Source: Ramlibacter henchirensis | GTDB lineage: Bacteria; Pseudomonadota; Gammaproteobacteria; Burkholderiales; Burkholderiaceae_C | Assembly (NCBI RefSeq): GCF_004682015.1 | Contig: NZ_SMLM01000001.1 | Coordinates: 1,922,001 to 1,986,000 of the forward strand | Length of the DNA: 64,000 bases | Direction: 5' to 3' | Shown: in pieces, positions 47,292 through 56,039 of the stretch | Layout of the letters: each line of letters begins with the position of its first letter | Position numbering within the stretch: the stretch's first letter is position 1 | The notes under the pieces: generated by a model | What the model was told of the DNA's origin: nothing | Databases searched by the model: none | What the model saw: only the letters and a program-made list of their open reading frames with translations | Position numbers and translations under genes: made by a program

Positions 47292-47436
47292 GAGCACTCC
47301 TCCTCGTTCGTAACGGAACTTGACAAACCACTGTCGATTCTGGAGTCAAGCCCTTGATCGGGCAACGTTTATGGTCGCGCCCGCGGGCCCGCCTCCGCAA
47401 AAGTTGCGAAAATAGCGACAGCCTTCCCGCTTCCCT

Positions 47437-47949
47437 ATGGCCCTTCTGCCCATTCTTTGCTATCCCGATCCGCGCCTTCACACCGTCGCCAAGCCGGTGG
47501 AGGCGATCGACGCCCGCATCCGCCAGCTGGTGGCCGACATGCTCGAGACCATGTACGACGCCAACGGCATCGGCCTGGCGGCCAGCCAGGTCGACGTGCA
47601 CGAGCGCGTGGTCGTCATCGACGTCTCGGAAGAGCGCAATCGCCCGCTGGTGCTGATCAACCCGGAGATCGTCTGGGCCAGCGAGGACAAGCAGATCAAC
47701 GACGAGGGATGCCTGTCCGTGCCCGGCATCTACGACGGTGTCGAGCGCTCGTCGGCGGTCCGCGTGAAGGCGCTCGACGAGCACGGCGACCCGCGCACCA
47801 TCGAGGCCGAGGGCCTGCTGGCCGTCTGCATCCAGCACGAGATGGACCACCTGATGGGCAAGGTGTTCGTGGAATACCTGTCGCCCCTCAAGCGCAACCG
47901 CATCAAGACCAAGATGCTCAAGGCCCGCCGCGAGACCGATCGCGTCTGA
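47437..47949 (+). CDS. def: Peptide deformylase
   Basis: 170 residues. Removes the formyl group from new proteins in the cytoplasm. All three metal and active-site motifs are present: [16 protein letters not shown] with the cysteine ligand, and [10 protein letters not shown] with two histidine ligands and the catalytic glutamate. fmt, which adds the formyl group to initiator tRNA, is two genes downstream with a lipoprotein gene between, a layout that separates this usually adjacent pair. Confidence 0.97.
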   Translation: MALLPILCYPDPRLHTVAKPVEAIDARIRQLVADMLETMYDANGIGLAASQVDVHERVVVIDVSEERNRPLVLINPEIVWASEDKQINDEGCLSVPGIYDGVERSSAVRVKALDEHGDPRTIEAEGLLAVCIQHEMDHLMGKVFVEYLSPLKRNRIKTKMLKARRETDRV

Positions 47950-47962
47950 GGAGAGCGACACC

Positions 47963-48460
47963 ATGCGCCGCCTGTTCCTGACCCTTTCGCTGGCGGCGCT
48001 GCTGGCCGCGTGCGCCACCAATCCTTTCAACGCCTGGAACGTGCAGCCCGGCGAGAGCCGCCAGGACGTCATCGGCCGACTCGGCCAGCCGACCCGCGTC
48101 GTGCCCATCCCGGGCGGCGAGCGCCTGCAGTATTCACTGCAGCCCCTGGGCCGCTATGCCTGGATGGTCGACCTGGACGGCACCGGACGTGTCGTGCGTT
48201 CGCGCCAGGTCCTTCACGCGGCCGAGTTCAACCGCATCGTGCCGGGCCAGTGGACCCGCGACGACATCGAACGTGAGTTCGGCCCGCCCGCCCGCGTCGA
48301 CGGCGTGTCGAGCTGGAACGGCCCAATCATGACGTACCGCTGGCGCGACGTGGACCGCAGCGACATGTTCTACTGGGTCTACCTGGACCCGCGCGGCGTC
48401 GTCCAGCGCGCGCACCAGGGCATGGAATTCATCAACGCCCCGCCGGACCGGGCGTTCTGA
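47963..48460 (+). CDS. Lipoprotein with two BamE/SmpA-like repeats
   Basis: 165 residues with the lipobox ALLAACATN, so probably lipidated. The mature part has two similar halves: [17 protein letters not shown] ... [19 protein letters not shown], and [18 protein letters not shown] ... [21 protein letters not shown]. Each has the helix-G-x-P-strand pattern of the SmpA/OmlA (BamE) domain, so this looks like an internal duplication of that domain. BamE proper helps insert outer-membrane proteins; whether this one joins the BAM complex is not known. It lies 13 bases after def and ten before fmt. Confidence 0.82.
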   Translation: MRRLFLTLSLAALLAACATNPFNAWNVQPGESRQDVIGRLGQPTRVVPIPGGERLQYSLQPLGRYAWMVDLDGTGRVVRSRQVLHAAEFNRIVPGQWTRDDIEREFGPPARVDGVSSWNGPIMTYRWRDVDRSDMFYWVYLDPRGVVQRAHQGMEFINAPPDRAF

Positions 48461-48470
48461 GCCGCCACGG

Positions 48471-49439
48471 ATGCGGCTCGTCTTCGCAGGTACGCCCGAC
48501 TTCGCCCGAACCGCCCTCGAGCGGTTGCACGCAGCGGGTTTCGACATCGCCCTCGTCCTGACCCAGCCCGACCGTCCGGCCGGCCGCGGCCTGCAGTTGC
48601 AAGCCTCGCCCGTCAAGCAGTTCGCGCAGCAGCATGGCATCCCGGTGGCGCAGCCCCGCGGCCTGCGGCTGGACGGCAAGTTCGCGCAGGACGCATCGCT
48701 GGCCAAAGAGGCCTTGCAGACGGCGCGCGCCGACGTGATGGTGGTCGCGGCCTACGGGCTGATCCTGCCGCAGTGGGTGCTCGACTTGCCTCGCCTCGGC
48801 TGCCTGAACATCCATGCTTCGCTGCTGCCGCGTTGGCGGGGCGCCGCGCCGATCCATCGCGCGATCGAAGCCGGCGACAGCGAAAGCGGCGTGACCATCA
48901 TGCAGATGGACGCGGGCCTCGACACCGGCGACATGCTGCTGGTCGAACGCGAGCCGATCACGCCCGAAGACACGACGGGCAGCCTGCACGATCGCTTGGC
49001 CGCTCTCGGCGGGCGTTTGATCGTGGAAGCCCTCGAACTCGCCGCCTGCGGTGGCCTGGTTCGCACGCCGCAACCCGGCGAAGGCGTCACGTACGCGCAC
49101 AAGATCGACAAGGGCGAAGCGCAGGTCGACTGGTCGCAGCCGGCGGCCGTCATCGAGCGCCGCTTGCGCGCGTTCGATCCCTTCCCCGGCGCAACCAGCC
49201 GCGTCGGCACCGAAGCCCTGAAGCTCTGGCGCGGCAAGGTGATGGACGGCCGGCCGGCGCCGCACTCTCCCGGCACGGTGCTCGCGGCCGCTCCCGACGG
49301 CATCGACGTCGCCACCGGCGATGGCGTGCTGCGTCTGACGGAGCTGCAGCGCGCGGGCGGCAAGCGCTTGCGCGCGGCCGATTTCCTGCGCGGCGCGGCG
49401 ATCACGCCCGGCCTGCGATTCGGAGTGACCGCGCCTTGA
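48471..49439 (+). CDS. fmt: Methionyl-tRNA formyltransferase
   Basis: 322 residues. It transfers a formyl group from 10-formyl-tetrahydrofolate to initiator Met-tRNA. The N-terminal domain begins [19 protein letters not shown] and contains [19 protein letters not shown] and [15 protein letters not shown], which hold the catalytic Asn, His and Asp. The C-terminal tRNA-binding barrel follows. The last base of its TGA is the first of the azlC ATG. Confidence 0.97.
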   Translation: MRLVFAGTPDFARTALERLHAAGFDIALVLTQPDRPAGRGLQLQASPVKQFAQQHGIPVAQPRGLRLDGKFAQDASLAKEALQTARADVMVVAAYGLILPQWVLDLPRLGCLNIHASLLPRWRGAAPIHRAIEAGDSESGVTIMQMDAGLDTGDMLLVEREPITPEDTTGSLHDRLAALGGRLIVEALELAACGGLVRTPQPGEGVTYAHKIDKGEAQVDWSQPAAVIERRLRAFDPFPGATSRVGTEALKLWRGKVMDGRPAPHSPGTVLAAAPDGIDVATGDGVLRLTELQRAGGKRLRAADFLRGAAITPGLRFGVTAP

Positions 49440-50179
49440 TGTTCCTGGCCGCATTGGTGCGGCGTCACCCGGAGTTCCGCATCGGCATGCGCGCAATGGC
49501 GCCGCAGGCGCCCGGTGTCGCCGCCTGGGGCTTGATGACGGGCGTGGCCATGGCCAAATCCGGCCTGTCGCTGGCCGAATCCACGCTGATGGCGCTGCTG
49601 GTCTACGCCGGCAGCTCGCAGCTGGCCTCGCTGCCGCTGATCGTCGCCGGCGCGCCGGCGTGGGTGATCCTGGCCACGGGCTTCTGCGTCAACCTGCGCT
49701 TCGTGGTGTTCAGCCTGCACCTGCGGCCCTACCTCGTTCACTTGCCGCTCTGGCAGCGGCTCGCGCATGGCTACGTGACGGCCGACATGGCCTACGCCAT
49801 CTTCACCCAGCGATTCCCGCAGCCCGCCGCCGACGACGAAGGCCGGCGCGCGCAGGAGTCGTTCCTCGCGGGCAGCTGCGCGGTCAACTGGTCCAGCTGG
49901 GTCGCCGCCAGCCTGCTGGGGATCGCGCTGGCCAATTTCATCCCCACGCACTGGGGTCTGGGCTTCGCCGGGATCCTGTGCCTCGTCGGCATCCTCTGTT
50001 CGCTGGCGACCACGCGACTGCGCGTCGTCTCGGCCATCGTGGCCAGCGTCGCCGCCGTTGCCGCCTACGCGCTCCCGCTCAAGCTGAACATCGTGCTGGC
50101 GATCGCCATCGCGGTGCTGCTGTGCATGACCATGGAACGACTGCCGTCGCGGCGCGAACGCGCGGAGGTGCTGGAGTGA
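49439..50179 (+). CDS. azlC: AzlC family branched-chain amino-acid exporter, large subunit
   Basis: 246 residues with seven or eight membrane segments. The N-terminal repeat GVAAWGLMTGVAMAKSGLSL, YAGSSQLASLPLI and NLRFVVFSLHLRPYL are family signatures. With AzlD it forms an exporter of branched-chain amino acids or related compounds, as for AzlCD of Bacillus and BrnFE of Corynebacterium. It overlaps fmt by one base (TGATG) and azlD by four (GTGA), so all three are translationally linked. Confidence 0.93.
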   Translation: MFLAALVRRHPEFRIGMRAMAPQAPGVAAWGLMTGVAMAKSGLSLAESTLMALLVYAGSSQLASLPLIVAGAPAWVILATGFCVNLRFVVFSLHLRPYLVHLPLWQRLAHGYVTADMAYAIFTQRFPQPAADDEGRRAQESFLAGSCAVNWSSWVAASLLGIALANFIPTHWGLGFAGILCLVGILCSLATTRLRVVSAIVASVAAVAAYALPLKLNIVLAIAIAVLLCMTMERLPSRRERAEVLE

Positions 50180-50502
50180 GCGACGTCTGGACGCTCGCGG
50201 TGATCACCGGCCTCGCCGTGGTGACCGTGGTGACGCGCAGCTTCTTCTTCATCTCCAGCCGCGCCTGGGCACTGCCGCGCTGGGCCGAGCGCGGCCTGAA
50301 GTACGCGCCGATCGCGGCGCTGGCGGCGGTCGTCATCCCGGAGATCGTGACGACGCACGGGCAGCTCATCCAAAGCTGGGACGCGCGCGTGTTCGGCGCG
50401 CTCGCGGGTGCTGCGGTGTTCTTCTGGCGCCGCAGCGTGCTCGCCACCATCGTCGCGGGCATGGCGGTTTACTTGCCGCTTCGACTGGCGCTCGGCTGGT
50501 AG
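50176..50502 (+). CDS. azlD: AzlD family exporter, small subunit
   Basis: 108 residues with four membrane segments: TRSFFFISSRAWALPRW and YAPIAALAAVVIPEIV are typical of AzlD. It is the small partner of AzlC. Starts at GTG 50176 inside the end of azlC and closes the def-fmt-azlCD operon; a perfect palindrome begins in its stop codon. Confidence 0.92.
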   Translation: MSDVWTLAVITGLAVVTVVTRSFFFISSRAWALPRWAERGLKYAPIAALAAVVIPEIVTTHGQLIQSWDARVFGALAGAAVFFWRRSVLATIVAGMAVYLPLRLALGW

Positions 50503-50513
50503 CAGACGTCTGC
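50502..50513. repeat. Perfect 12-bp palindrome GCAGACGTCTGC
   Basis: It begins at the last base of the azlD stop codon. It could be a regulator site for the next gene or chance; a second imperfect pair, ACAGGC at 50517-50522 with GCCTGT at 50542-50547, follows and might end the azlD transcript. Confidence 0.4.
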
Positions 50514-50547
50514 GCGACAGGCTCCTAGTGAAAACCACCGGGCCTGT

Positions 50548-50577
50548 TTGACACACAGTAACGAGACGGCTTTTTAA
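50548..50577 (+). promoter_or_regulatory. Candidate promoter of the DUF6351 gene
   Basis: A consensus -35 TTGACA at 50548-50553, then 17 or 18 bases, then TTTTTA or TTTTAA at 50571-50577. This is the best -35 box I found in the window; the -10 box is weak. Confidence 0.5.
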
Positions 50578-50582
50578 GCTGA

Positions 50583-50605
50583 GCCTCCTATCTCAACAGG
50601 GAGGC
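50583..50605 (+). promoter_or_regulatory. Hairpin covering the ribosome binding site of the DUF6351 gene
   Basis: GCCTCC (50583-50588) pairs with GGAGGC (50600-50605) over an 11-base loop. The right arm contains the Shine-Dalgarno GGAGG, eight bases before ATG 50613. When folded the site would be masked, suggesting control of translation by temperature, a protein or a small RNA. Confidence 0.55.
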
Positions 50606-50612
50606 AGTCAGC

Positions 50613-53117
50613 ATGAAAAGGGAAGCGCTCGGGCCCAATGGACGCTGGGCAGTGGCCATTGCCGCCGCAGTGGTGGCCGGTTGCGGGGGTGGTGCAGATT
50701 CAAACGGCGGTGGCCTTGCCACGGCCGTTCAGCTGCGCTCCGACAAGCTGGAGAAGGTGCTCGAGATCCGGACGGTCAACAACCGCGCCGATCTCATCAG
50801 CGACGGCGATGCGCTCGTCGAACTCATCCTGCCCGACCGCGCGGCGCTTGCCTCGCTCAAGGTGTCGCTCGGCGGCAAGGACGTCACGAGCGCCTTCGCA
50901 CCGCGCGACGACGGCCGCGTGCTCGGCTTTCTCACCGGGCTGGCGAATGGCGCGAACCTCCTCGAGGCCCAAGTCGGCGGCGGCAAGAAGGCCCAGCTGG
51001 CGATCACCAACTCGCCGCGCAGCGGGCCGGTGCTGTCCGGCGAGCAGGTGAAGCCGTTCTATTGCGCGCAACCAACGCCGCAGCCGGTCAACGGCAACAC
51101 GCCCGCCACGCCGGCCAGCGGCCTGTCGGGCACGCCCGACGCCAATTGCTCCATCGCCACCGAATACAAGCTGTACTACCGGACAAGCGCCCCTTGCTCG
51201 AACAGCGGCTCCACGGCCATGCCCGACCCGGTGTGGGCCCCGCAGAGCCACAACTCCACGTCGATTCCCGCGCAGCCCACGCAAGCCGCGACCGCCTGCT
51301 TCAAGCCCTACGACCCGTCCGCGCCCAAACCCGCCGACATGGCGAAGGCGACCACGGATGCAGGGGTGGAGGTCGACTACATCGTGCGCGTCGAGCGCGG
51401 CACGATGAACCGCGGCATCTACGACATCGCGGTGCTGTTCGATCCCGCCCAGCCCTGGAATGCCCTGGCGCCCCAGCGCGGATGGAACGGCAAGCTGTAC
51501 TTCTCGTTCGGCGCCAGCACCGGCCAGCCCCGCCGCCAGGTACGTCCCGCCACCACATGGGTCTCGCTCGACGAGCAGATCCGGCGCGGTTACCTCGTGG
51601 CGATGAACAGCATGACCGACTCGGCCCGCAACTCGAATCGCGTGCTGATGGCGGAGACCACGATGATGATGAAGGAGCACGTGGCCGACAGCTACGGCCC
51701 GATCCGCTACACGGTGGCGCGGGGCTGCTCGGGCGGCTCGATCAACTCCAACATGAACGCGTCGATCATGCCGGGCCTGCTCGATGGCGTGATCACGGAT
51801 TGCACCTATCCCGATTCGGAAACCACGTCGATGGAGGTGGGCGACTGCGTGCTGCTGGTGGAGGCCTACCAGAACGCCAGGATGCTCAACGCGTGGACGA
51901 CCCTGGGACTGAACCAGGAGCAGGTCAACGCGCGCAAGGCGGCGATCAACGGCCACGTCGACCAGACGGCGTGCCATGCCTGGTTCAACCTGTTCGGCAG
52001 CAACGGCAAGGCGGGCCTGTACTTCCAGCGCGTTGTCGGTGCGACAGCCGCCACGGCTGCCGACCACATCACCGGCGTGATCCGCCAGTCGCCCACGCCG
52101 ACGAACAACTGCGAGCTGCCGAACACGGCCGTCTATGACCCGGCCAACCCCGCCACCGCCAACCTGCCGCGCTGCAACGCATGGAGCTGGGCCGAGAACA
52201 TCTGGGGCAAGGTCCCCGGCACGAACCAGGCGCGCGACACGCGCGACAACGTCGGGGTGCAGTACGGCCTGAAGGCGCTGCGCGACGGCGTGATCAGCGC
52301 GGAAGAGTTCGTCACGCTCAACGAGGTGATCGGCGGCATCGACCGCGATTCCACTGCGCGCGCGCAGCGCAGCACGGCGGACCCTGAAGCGCTCGAGATC
52401 GCCTACCGCTCGGGGATCGTGATGAGCGGCGCGCAGCTTGCGAAGACGGCCATCATCGACCTGCGCGGCTGGGACGAGTCGCTCCTGCCCGCCAATACGC
52501 CGCCCGGCTTCTTCGGCGCGACCGGCATCCACCACATCTGGTACAGCTTCGCCATCCGCGATCGGCTGGCCGCGGAGTCGGCATCGCGCGACGCGGGCAA
52601 CCAGGCGATGTGGCGCTTCTCGCGGCCGACTTTCCCGGCGCCGAGCGCGCTCGGGATCGAAGCCCTGAACGTGATGGACCAGTGGCTCACGACGCTCGTG
52701 ACCGATACCAGCGCCGCCACCCTGGAGCAGAAGGTGCGCGATGCCCGTCCGGCGGCGGCCGCCGACCTCTGCTACCTGAGCACCGACCCGACGCAGTCGG
52801 TCAAGGTCAAGGACCAGGCCCAGTGCGATGCCGATCCGTACCTGAAGCCCAGCCTCTCGCCGCGGCAGGTGGCCGGCGGTCCGCGCGCGGAAAACATCCT
52901 GAAGTGCCAGCTCAAGCCGCTGTCCGCATCGGACTACGGCAGCGCCGTGTTCACGCCTGCGCAGTGGGCGCGCCTTGCGGCCGTGTTCCCCGGCGGCGTG
53001 TGCGACTGGAGCAAGCCCGGCGTGGGGCAGCAGGTCGCGGTGACCCCGCTGACGTTCAAGGCCGGTCCGGGCGGCGCACCGCTGGGCGCAGCACCGGTCT
53101 CGGAGCCTTCGAAGTGA
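50613..53117 (+). CDS. DUF6351 family secreted lipoprotein, possible hydrolase
   Basis: 834 residues with a signal ending AVVAGCGGG, a lipobox. The N-terminal 120 residues look like a beta-domain (VLEIRTVNNRADLISDGDAL). The remainder matches DUF6351 proteins and has a nucleophile-elbow-like GCSGG (Ser373) in ARGCSGGSINSN, followed by GVITDCTYPDSET and a late IHHIWYSFAIRDR that could supply acid and histidine. An alpha/beta-hydrolase acting on an extracellular polymer or ester is therefore likely but unproven. There are about ten cysteines, consistent with disulfides outside the cytoplasm. It stands alone between its own promoter and a strong terminator, interrupting otherwise housekeeping genes. 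Confidence 0.8.
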   Translation: MKREALGPNGRWAVAIAAAVVAGCGGGADSNGGGLATAVQLRSDKLEKVLEIRTVNNRADLISDGDALVELILPDRAALASLKVSLGGKDVTSAFAPRDDGRVLGFLTGLANGANLLEAQVGGGKKAQLAITNSPRSGPVLSGEQVKPFYCAQPTPQPVNGNTPATPASGLSGTPDANCSIATEYKLYYRTSAPCSNSGSTAMPDPVWAPQSHNSTSIPAQPTQAATACFKPYDPSAPKPADMAKATTDAGVEVDYIVRVERGTMNRGIYDIAVLFDPAQPWNALAPQRGWNGKLYFSFGASTGQPRRQVRPATTWVSLDEQIRRGYLVAMNSMTDSARNSNRVLMAETTMMMKEHVADSYGPIRYTVARGCSGGSINSNMNASIMPGLLDGVITDCTYPDSETTSMEVGDCVLLVEAYQNARMLNAWTTLGLNQEQVNARKAAINGHVDQTACHAWFNLFGSNGKAGLYFQRVVGATAATAADHITGVIRQSPTPTNNCELPNTAVYDPANPATANLPRCNAWSWAENIWGKVPGTNQARDTRDNVGVQYGLKALRDGVISAEEFVTLNEVIGGIDRDSTARAQRSTADPEALEIAYRSGIVMSGAQLAKTAIIDLRGWDESLLPANTPPGFFGATGIHHIWYSFAIRDRLAAESASRDAGNQAMWRFSRPTFPAPSALGIEALNVMDQWLTTLVTDTSAATLEQKVRDARPAAAADLCYLSTDPTQSVKVKDQAQCDADPYLKPSLSPRQVAGGPRAENILKCQLKPLSASDYGSAVFTPAQWARLAAVFPGGVCDWSKPGVGQQVAVTPLTFKAGPGGAPLGAAPVSEPSK

Positions 53118-53138
53118 TTCGCTAGCACGCAAGCACCA

Positions 53139-53168
53139 GAAGGGCCCCCAGCGGGCCCTTCGCTTTTT
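53139..53168 (+). terminator. Intrinsic terminator after the DUF6351 gene
   Basis: GAAGGGCCC (53139-53147) pairs with GGGCCCTTC (53153-53161) over a five-base loop, followed by GC and a run of five T (53164-53168). Confidence 0.88.
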
Positions 53169-53173
53169 ACAAT
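53168..53173 (+). promoter_or_regulatory. Candidate -10 hexamer TACAAT for pgk
   Basis: The hexamer starts at the last T of the preceding terminator, 43 bases before the pgk ATG, so the pgk promoter overlaps the end of the upstream transcript. No -35 box is evident within the terminator stem. Confidence 0.4.
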
Positions 53174-53215
53174 CCGCCGCTTCGCCCTGTCGGCGTCTTC
53201 CTCAACAGCAACAGC

Positions 53216-54409
53216 ATGAACGTCCTGCGCTTTTCCGATCTGTGTGCCCGCGGCCAGGTGGCCGGCCAACGCGTCTTCATCCGCGCCGACCTCAACGTCC
53301 CGCAAGACGACCAGGGTCGCATCACCGAGGACACGCGCGTGCGCGCCTCCGTGCCCTGCATCCGCCTGGCGCTGGATGCCGGCGCGGCCGTGATGGTCAC
53401 GTCGCACCTGGGGCGGCCGACCGAAGGCGAGTTCAAGCCGGAGGATTCGCTTGCGCCGGTCGCCGAGCGCCTGTCGCAGCTGCTCGGCCGGCCGGTGCCG
53501 CTGAAGTCGAACTGGATCGACGGTGTCGACGTGAAGCCGGGCGAGGTCGTCCTGCTGGAGAACTGCCGCGTCAACAAGGGCGAGAAGAAGAATGACCCGG
53601 CGCTGGCGAAGAAGATGGCGGCCCTGTGCGACGTGTTCGTGCACGACGCGTTCGGCACCGCGCACCGCGCCGAAGCATCGACCTACGGCATCGCGCAGCA
53701 TGCGAAGGTGGCCTGCGCCGGGCCGCTGCTGGCCGCCGAGATCGACGCCATCACCAAGGCGCTGGCGCAGCCGAAGCGTCCGCTGGCCGCGATCGTCGCG
53801 GGGTCGAAGGTGTCGACCAAGCTGACCATCCTGCAGTCGCTGGCCAGGAACGTCGACCAGCTGATCGTGGGCGGCGGCATCGCCAACACCTTCATGCTCG
53901 CGGCGGGTCTTCCGATCGGCAAGTCGCTGGCGGAGCACGATCTTGTCGGCGAGGCCCGAGCGGTGATGGAAGCGATGAAGGCGCGCGGCGCCGAAGTGCC
54001 GATCCCCACGGACGTGGTCTGCGCCAAGTCGTTCGCGGCCGACGCGCCGGCCACCGTGAAGGGTGCGAGGGACGTCGAGGCCGACGACCTGATCCTCGAC
54101 ATCGGCCCGCAGACGGCGCAGCGCCTCGCGGCCCAGCTCAAGGCCGCCGGCACCATCGTGTGGAACGGGCCGGTGGGCGTGTTCGAGTTCGACGCCTTCG
54201 CCAAGGGCACGGAGACCATCGCCCGCGCCATCGCGCAGTCGCCTGCATTCAGCATCGCGGGTGGCGGCGACACGCTGGCCGCCATCGCCAAGTACGGCAT
54301 CGAGAAGGATGTCGGCTACATCTCCACCGGCGGCGGCGCCTTCCTTGAGGTGCTGGAGGGCAAGACGCTGCCCGCGTTCGAGATCCTGGCCAGGCGCGCC
54401 GCCGGCTGA
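53216..54409 (+). CDS. pgk: Phosphoglycerate kinase
   Basis: 397 residues. Interconverts 1,3-bisphosphoglycerate and 3-phosphoglycerate with ATP in glycolysis and gluconeogenesis. [24 protein letters not shown] and [14 protein letters not shown] are N-domain substrate-binding motifs; [10 protein letters not shown] and [10 protein letters not shown] mark the nucleotide side, and GGGDTLAA with [11 protein letters not shown] is near the C-terminus. First gene of a pgk-pyk-fba set on the same strand, with an 8-bp GC hairpin before pyk. Confidence 0.97.
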   Translation: MNVLRFSDLCARGQVAGQRVFIRADLNVPQDDQGRITEDTRVRASVPCIRLALDAGAAVMVTSHLGRPTEGEFKPEDSLAPVAERLSQLLGRPVPLKSNWIDGVDVKPGEVVLLENCRVNKGEKKNDPALAKKMAALCDVFVHDAFGTAHRAEASTYGIAQHAKVACAGPLLAAEIDAITKALAQPKRPLAAIVAGSKVSTKLTILQSLARNVDQLIVGGGIANTFMLAAGLPIGKSLAEHDLVGEARAVMEAMKARGAEVPIPTDVVCAKSFAADAPATVKGARDVEADDLILDIGPQTAQRLAAQLKAAGTIVWNGPVGVFEFDAFAKGTETIARAIAQSPAFSIAGGGDTLAAIAKYGIEKDVGYISTGGGAFLEVLEGKTLPAFEILARRAAG

Positions 54410-54419
54410 TGCCCAACCC

Positions 54420-54438
54420 CGGCCCGGCACCCGGGCCG
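54420..54438 (+). terminator. GC hairpin between pgk and pyk
   Basis: CGGCCCGG and CCGGGCCG pair over a three-base CAC loop, eleven bases after the pgk stop. No T-tract follows. It may be a processing or stability element rather than a terminator. Confidence 0.35.
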
Positions 54439-54489
54439 CGGCGGCGTGTGAGAATGCCGCCCTCCGCCAATCGCCCGCAGGAAAGTCCC

Positions 54490-55923
54490 ATGGCCCGTCG
54501 CGCCACCAAGATCGTCGCCACCCTCGGCCCCGCGTCCAGCGACCCCAAGCTGCTCGAACAGATGATTCGCGCCGGCGTCAACGTCGTGCGCCTGAACTTC
54601 AGCCACGGCAAGTCGCAGGACCACATCGACCGCGCCACCCTGGTTCGCGAGGCCGCGCAGCGCGCCGGACGCGAGGTGGCCATCATGGCCGACCTGCAGG
54701 GCCCGAAGATCCGAGTGGGCAAGTTCGCGGAAGGCAAGGTGCTCCTCGAACCGGGCATGAAGTTCGTGCTCGATGCTTCGCGGACCGAGCTGGGCAACCT
54801 CGAAGGCGTGGGCCTGGACTACAAGGAGCTGCCGCGCGACGTGCGCGCCGGCGACACGCTGCTGCTCAACGACGGCCTGATCGTGATGACGGTCGACAAG
54901 GTCAAGGGCGAGCAGGTCCACACCACCGTCAAGCTCGGCGGCGAGCTGTCCAACAACAAGGGCATCAACAAGCAGGGCGGGGGCCTGTCGGCGCCGGCGC
55001 TGACGGCCAAGGACATGGAGGACATCCGCACGGCGATGAGCTTCCAGGCCGACTACGTCGCGGTGAGCTTCCCCAAGACCGCCACCGACATGGAGATGGC
55101 GCGCCAGCTGTGCAACGTGGCCGCGGCCGACTACCGGCACAAGCCGTTCCTGATCGCGAAGATCGAACGCGCGGAGGCAATCCCCAACCTCGAATCCATC
55201 CTCAAGGCCAGCGACGGCATCATGGTCGCGCGCGGCGATCTGGCGGTGGAAGTGGGCAACGCCGCAGTGCCGGCGCTGCAGAAACGCATGATCCGGCTGG
55301 CCCGCAACTGCGACAAGGTGGTGATCACCGCCACGCAGATGATGGAATCGATGATCACGAATCCGGTGCCCACGCGCGCCGAGGTGAGCGACGTGGCCAA
55401 CGCGGTGCTGGACGGCACCGACGCGGTGATGCTGAGTGCCGAGACCGCGGCCGGCAAGTACCCGCTGGAGACCGTGATCGAGATGGCCAACATCTGCGCC
55501 GAAGCCGAGATGGCGGAGGACGTGCAGCTGGATGCCGACTTCACCGGCATGAGCTTCGCGCGCATCGACCAGTCCATCGCCATGGGCGCGCTGTTCACCG
55601 CGCACCACCTGGGCTGCAAGGCGATCGTGGCGCTCACCGATTCCGGCTCGACGGCGCTCTGGATGAGCCGGCACCGCATCCACGTGCCGATCTACGCGCT
55701 CACGCCCAAGGTCGCGACGCAGCGCAAGATGGCGCTGTACCGCAACGTGCGGCCGCTGCTGATGGACCAGAGCGCCGAGCGCGACACGGCGCTCGGCGAT
55801 GCCGAGGCCCATCTCAAGAAGCGCGGCATCGTCTCGTCCGGCGACATCTATGCCATCACCTGCGGCGAACCGATGGGCGCGCCCGGCGGCACCAACATGC
55901 TCAAGATCTGCCGGGTAGCCTGA
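54490..55923 (+). CDS. pyk: Pyruvate kinase
   Basis: 477 residues. Makes pyruvate and ATP from phosphoenolpyruvate. RATKIVATLGPASSDPK at the start, VVRLNFSHGKSQDH for substrate and metal, and MVARGDLAVEVG near residue 240 are standard. ATG 54490 is chosen because AGGAAAG lies just before it, although the frame is open upstream to the pgk stop. The C-terminal allosteric domain is present and of normal length. Confidence 0.96.
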   Translation: MARRATKIVATLGPASSDPKLLEQMIRAGVNVVRLNFSHGKSQDHIDRATLVREAAQRAGREVAIMADLQGPKIRVGKFAEGKVLLEPGMKFVLDASRTELGNLEGVGLDYKELPRDVRAGDTLLLNDGLIVMTVDKVKGEQVHTTVKLGGELSNNKGINKQGGGLSAPALTAKDMEDIRTAMSFQADYVAVSFPKTATDMEMARQLCNVAAADYRHKPFLIAKIERAEAIPNLESILKASDGIMVARGDLAVEVGNAAVPALQKRMIRLARNCDKVVITATQMMESMITNPVPTRAEVSDVANAVLDGTDAVMLSAETAAGKYPLETVIEMANICAEAEMAEDVQLDADFTGMSFARIDQSIAMGALFTAHHLGCKAIVALTDSGSTALWMSRHRIHVPIYALTPKVATQRKMALYRNVRPLLMDQSAERDTALGDAEAHLKKRGIVSSGDIYAITCGEPMGAPGGTNMLKICRVA

Positions 55924-55975
55924 ACGGGCCAGCCCCAGCGCGACCGTGCGCCGCCCCGGCGCATACCCCAGTCGC

Positions 55976-55981
55976 TAGAAT
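55976..55981 (+). promoter_or_regulatory. Candidate -10 hexamer TAGAAT before fba
   Basis: TAGAAT in GCTAGAATTTT, 59 bases before the fba ATG. The -35 region is not recognisable. Confidence 0.4.
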
Positions 55982-56039
55982 TTTCAGCAGTTGACCGCGC
56001 TCGCGCGCGGCGCCGGTTTACCAACTACAGGACTGCACG

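Noticed and set aside
47319..47350. CTTGAC/GTCAAG inverted pair in the LysM-def gap as divergent -35 boxes or an operator
   Set aside because: Neither direction has a usable -10 hexamer at the right distance and the half sites are only six bases, so I could not support it.
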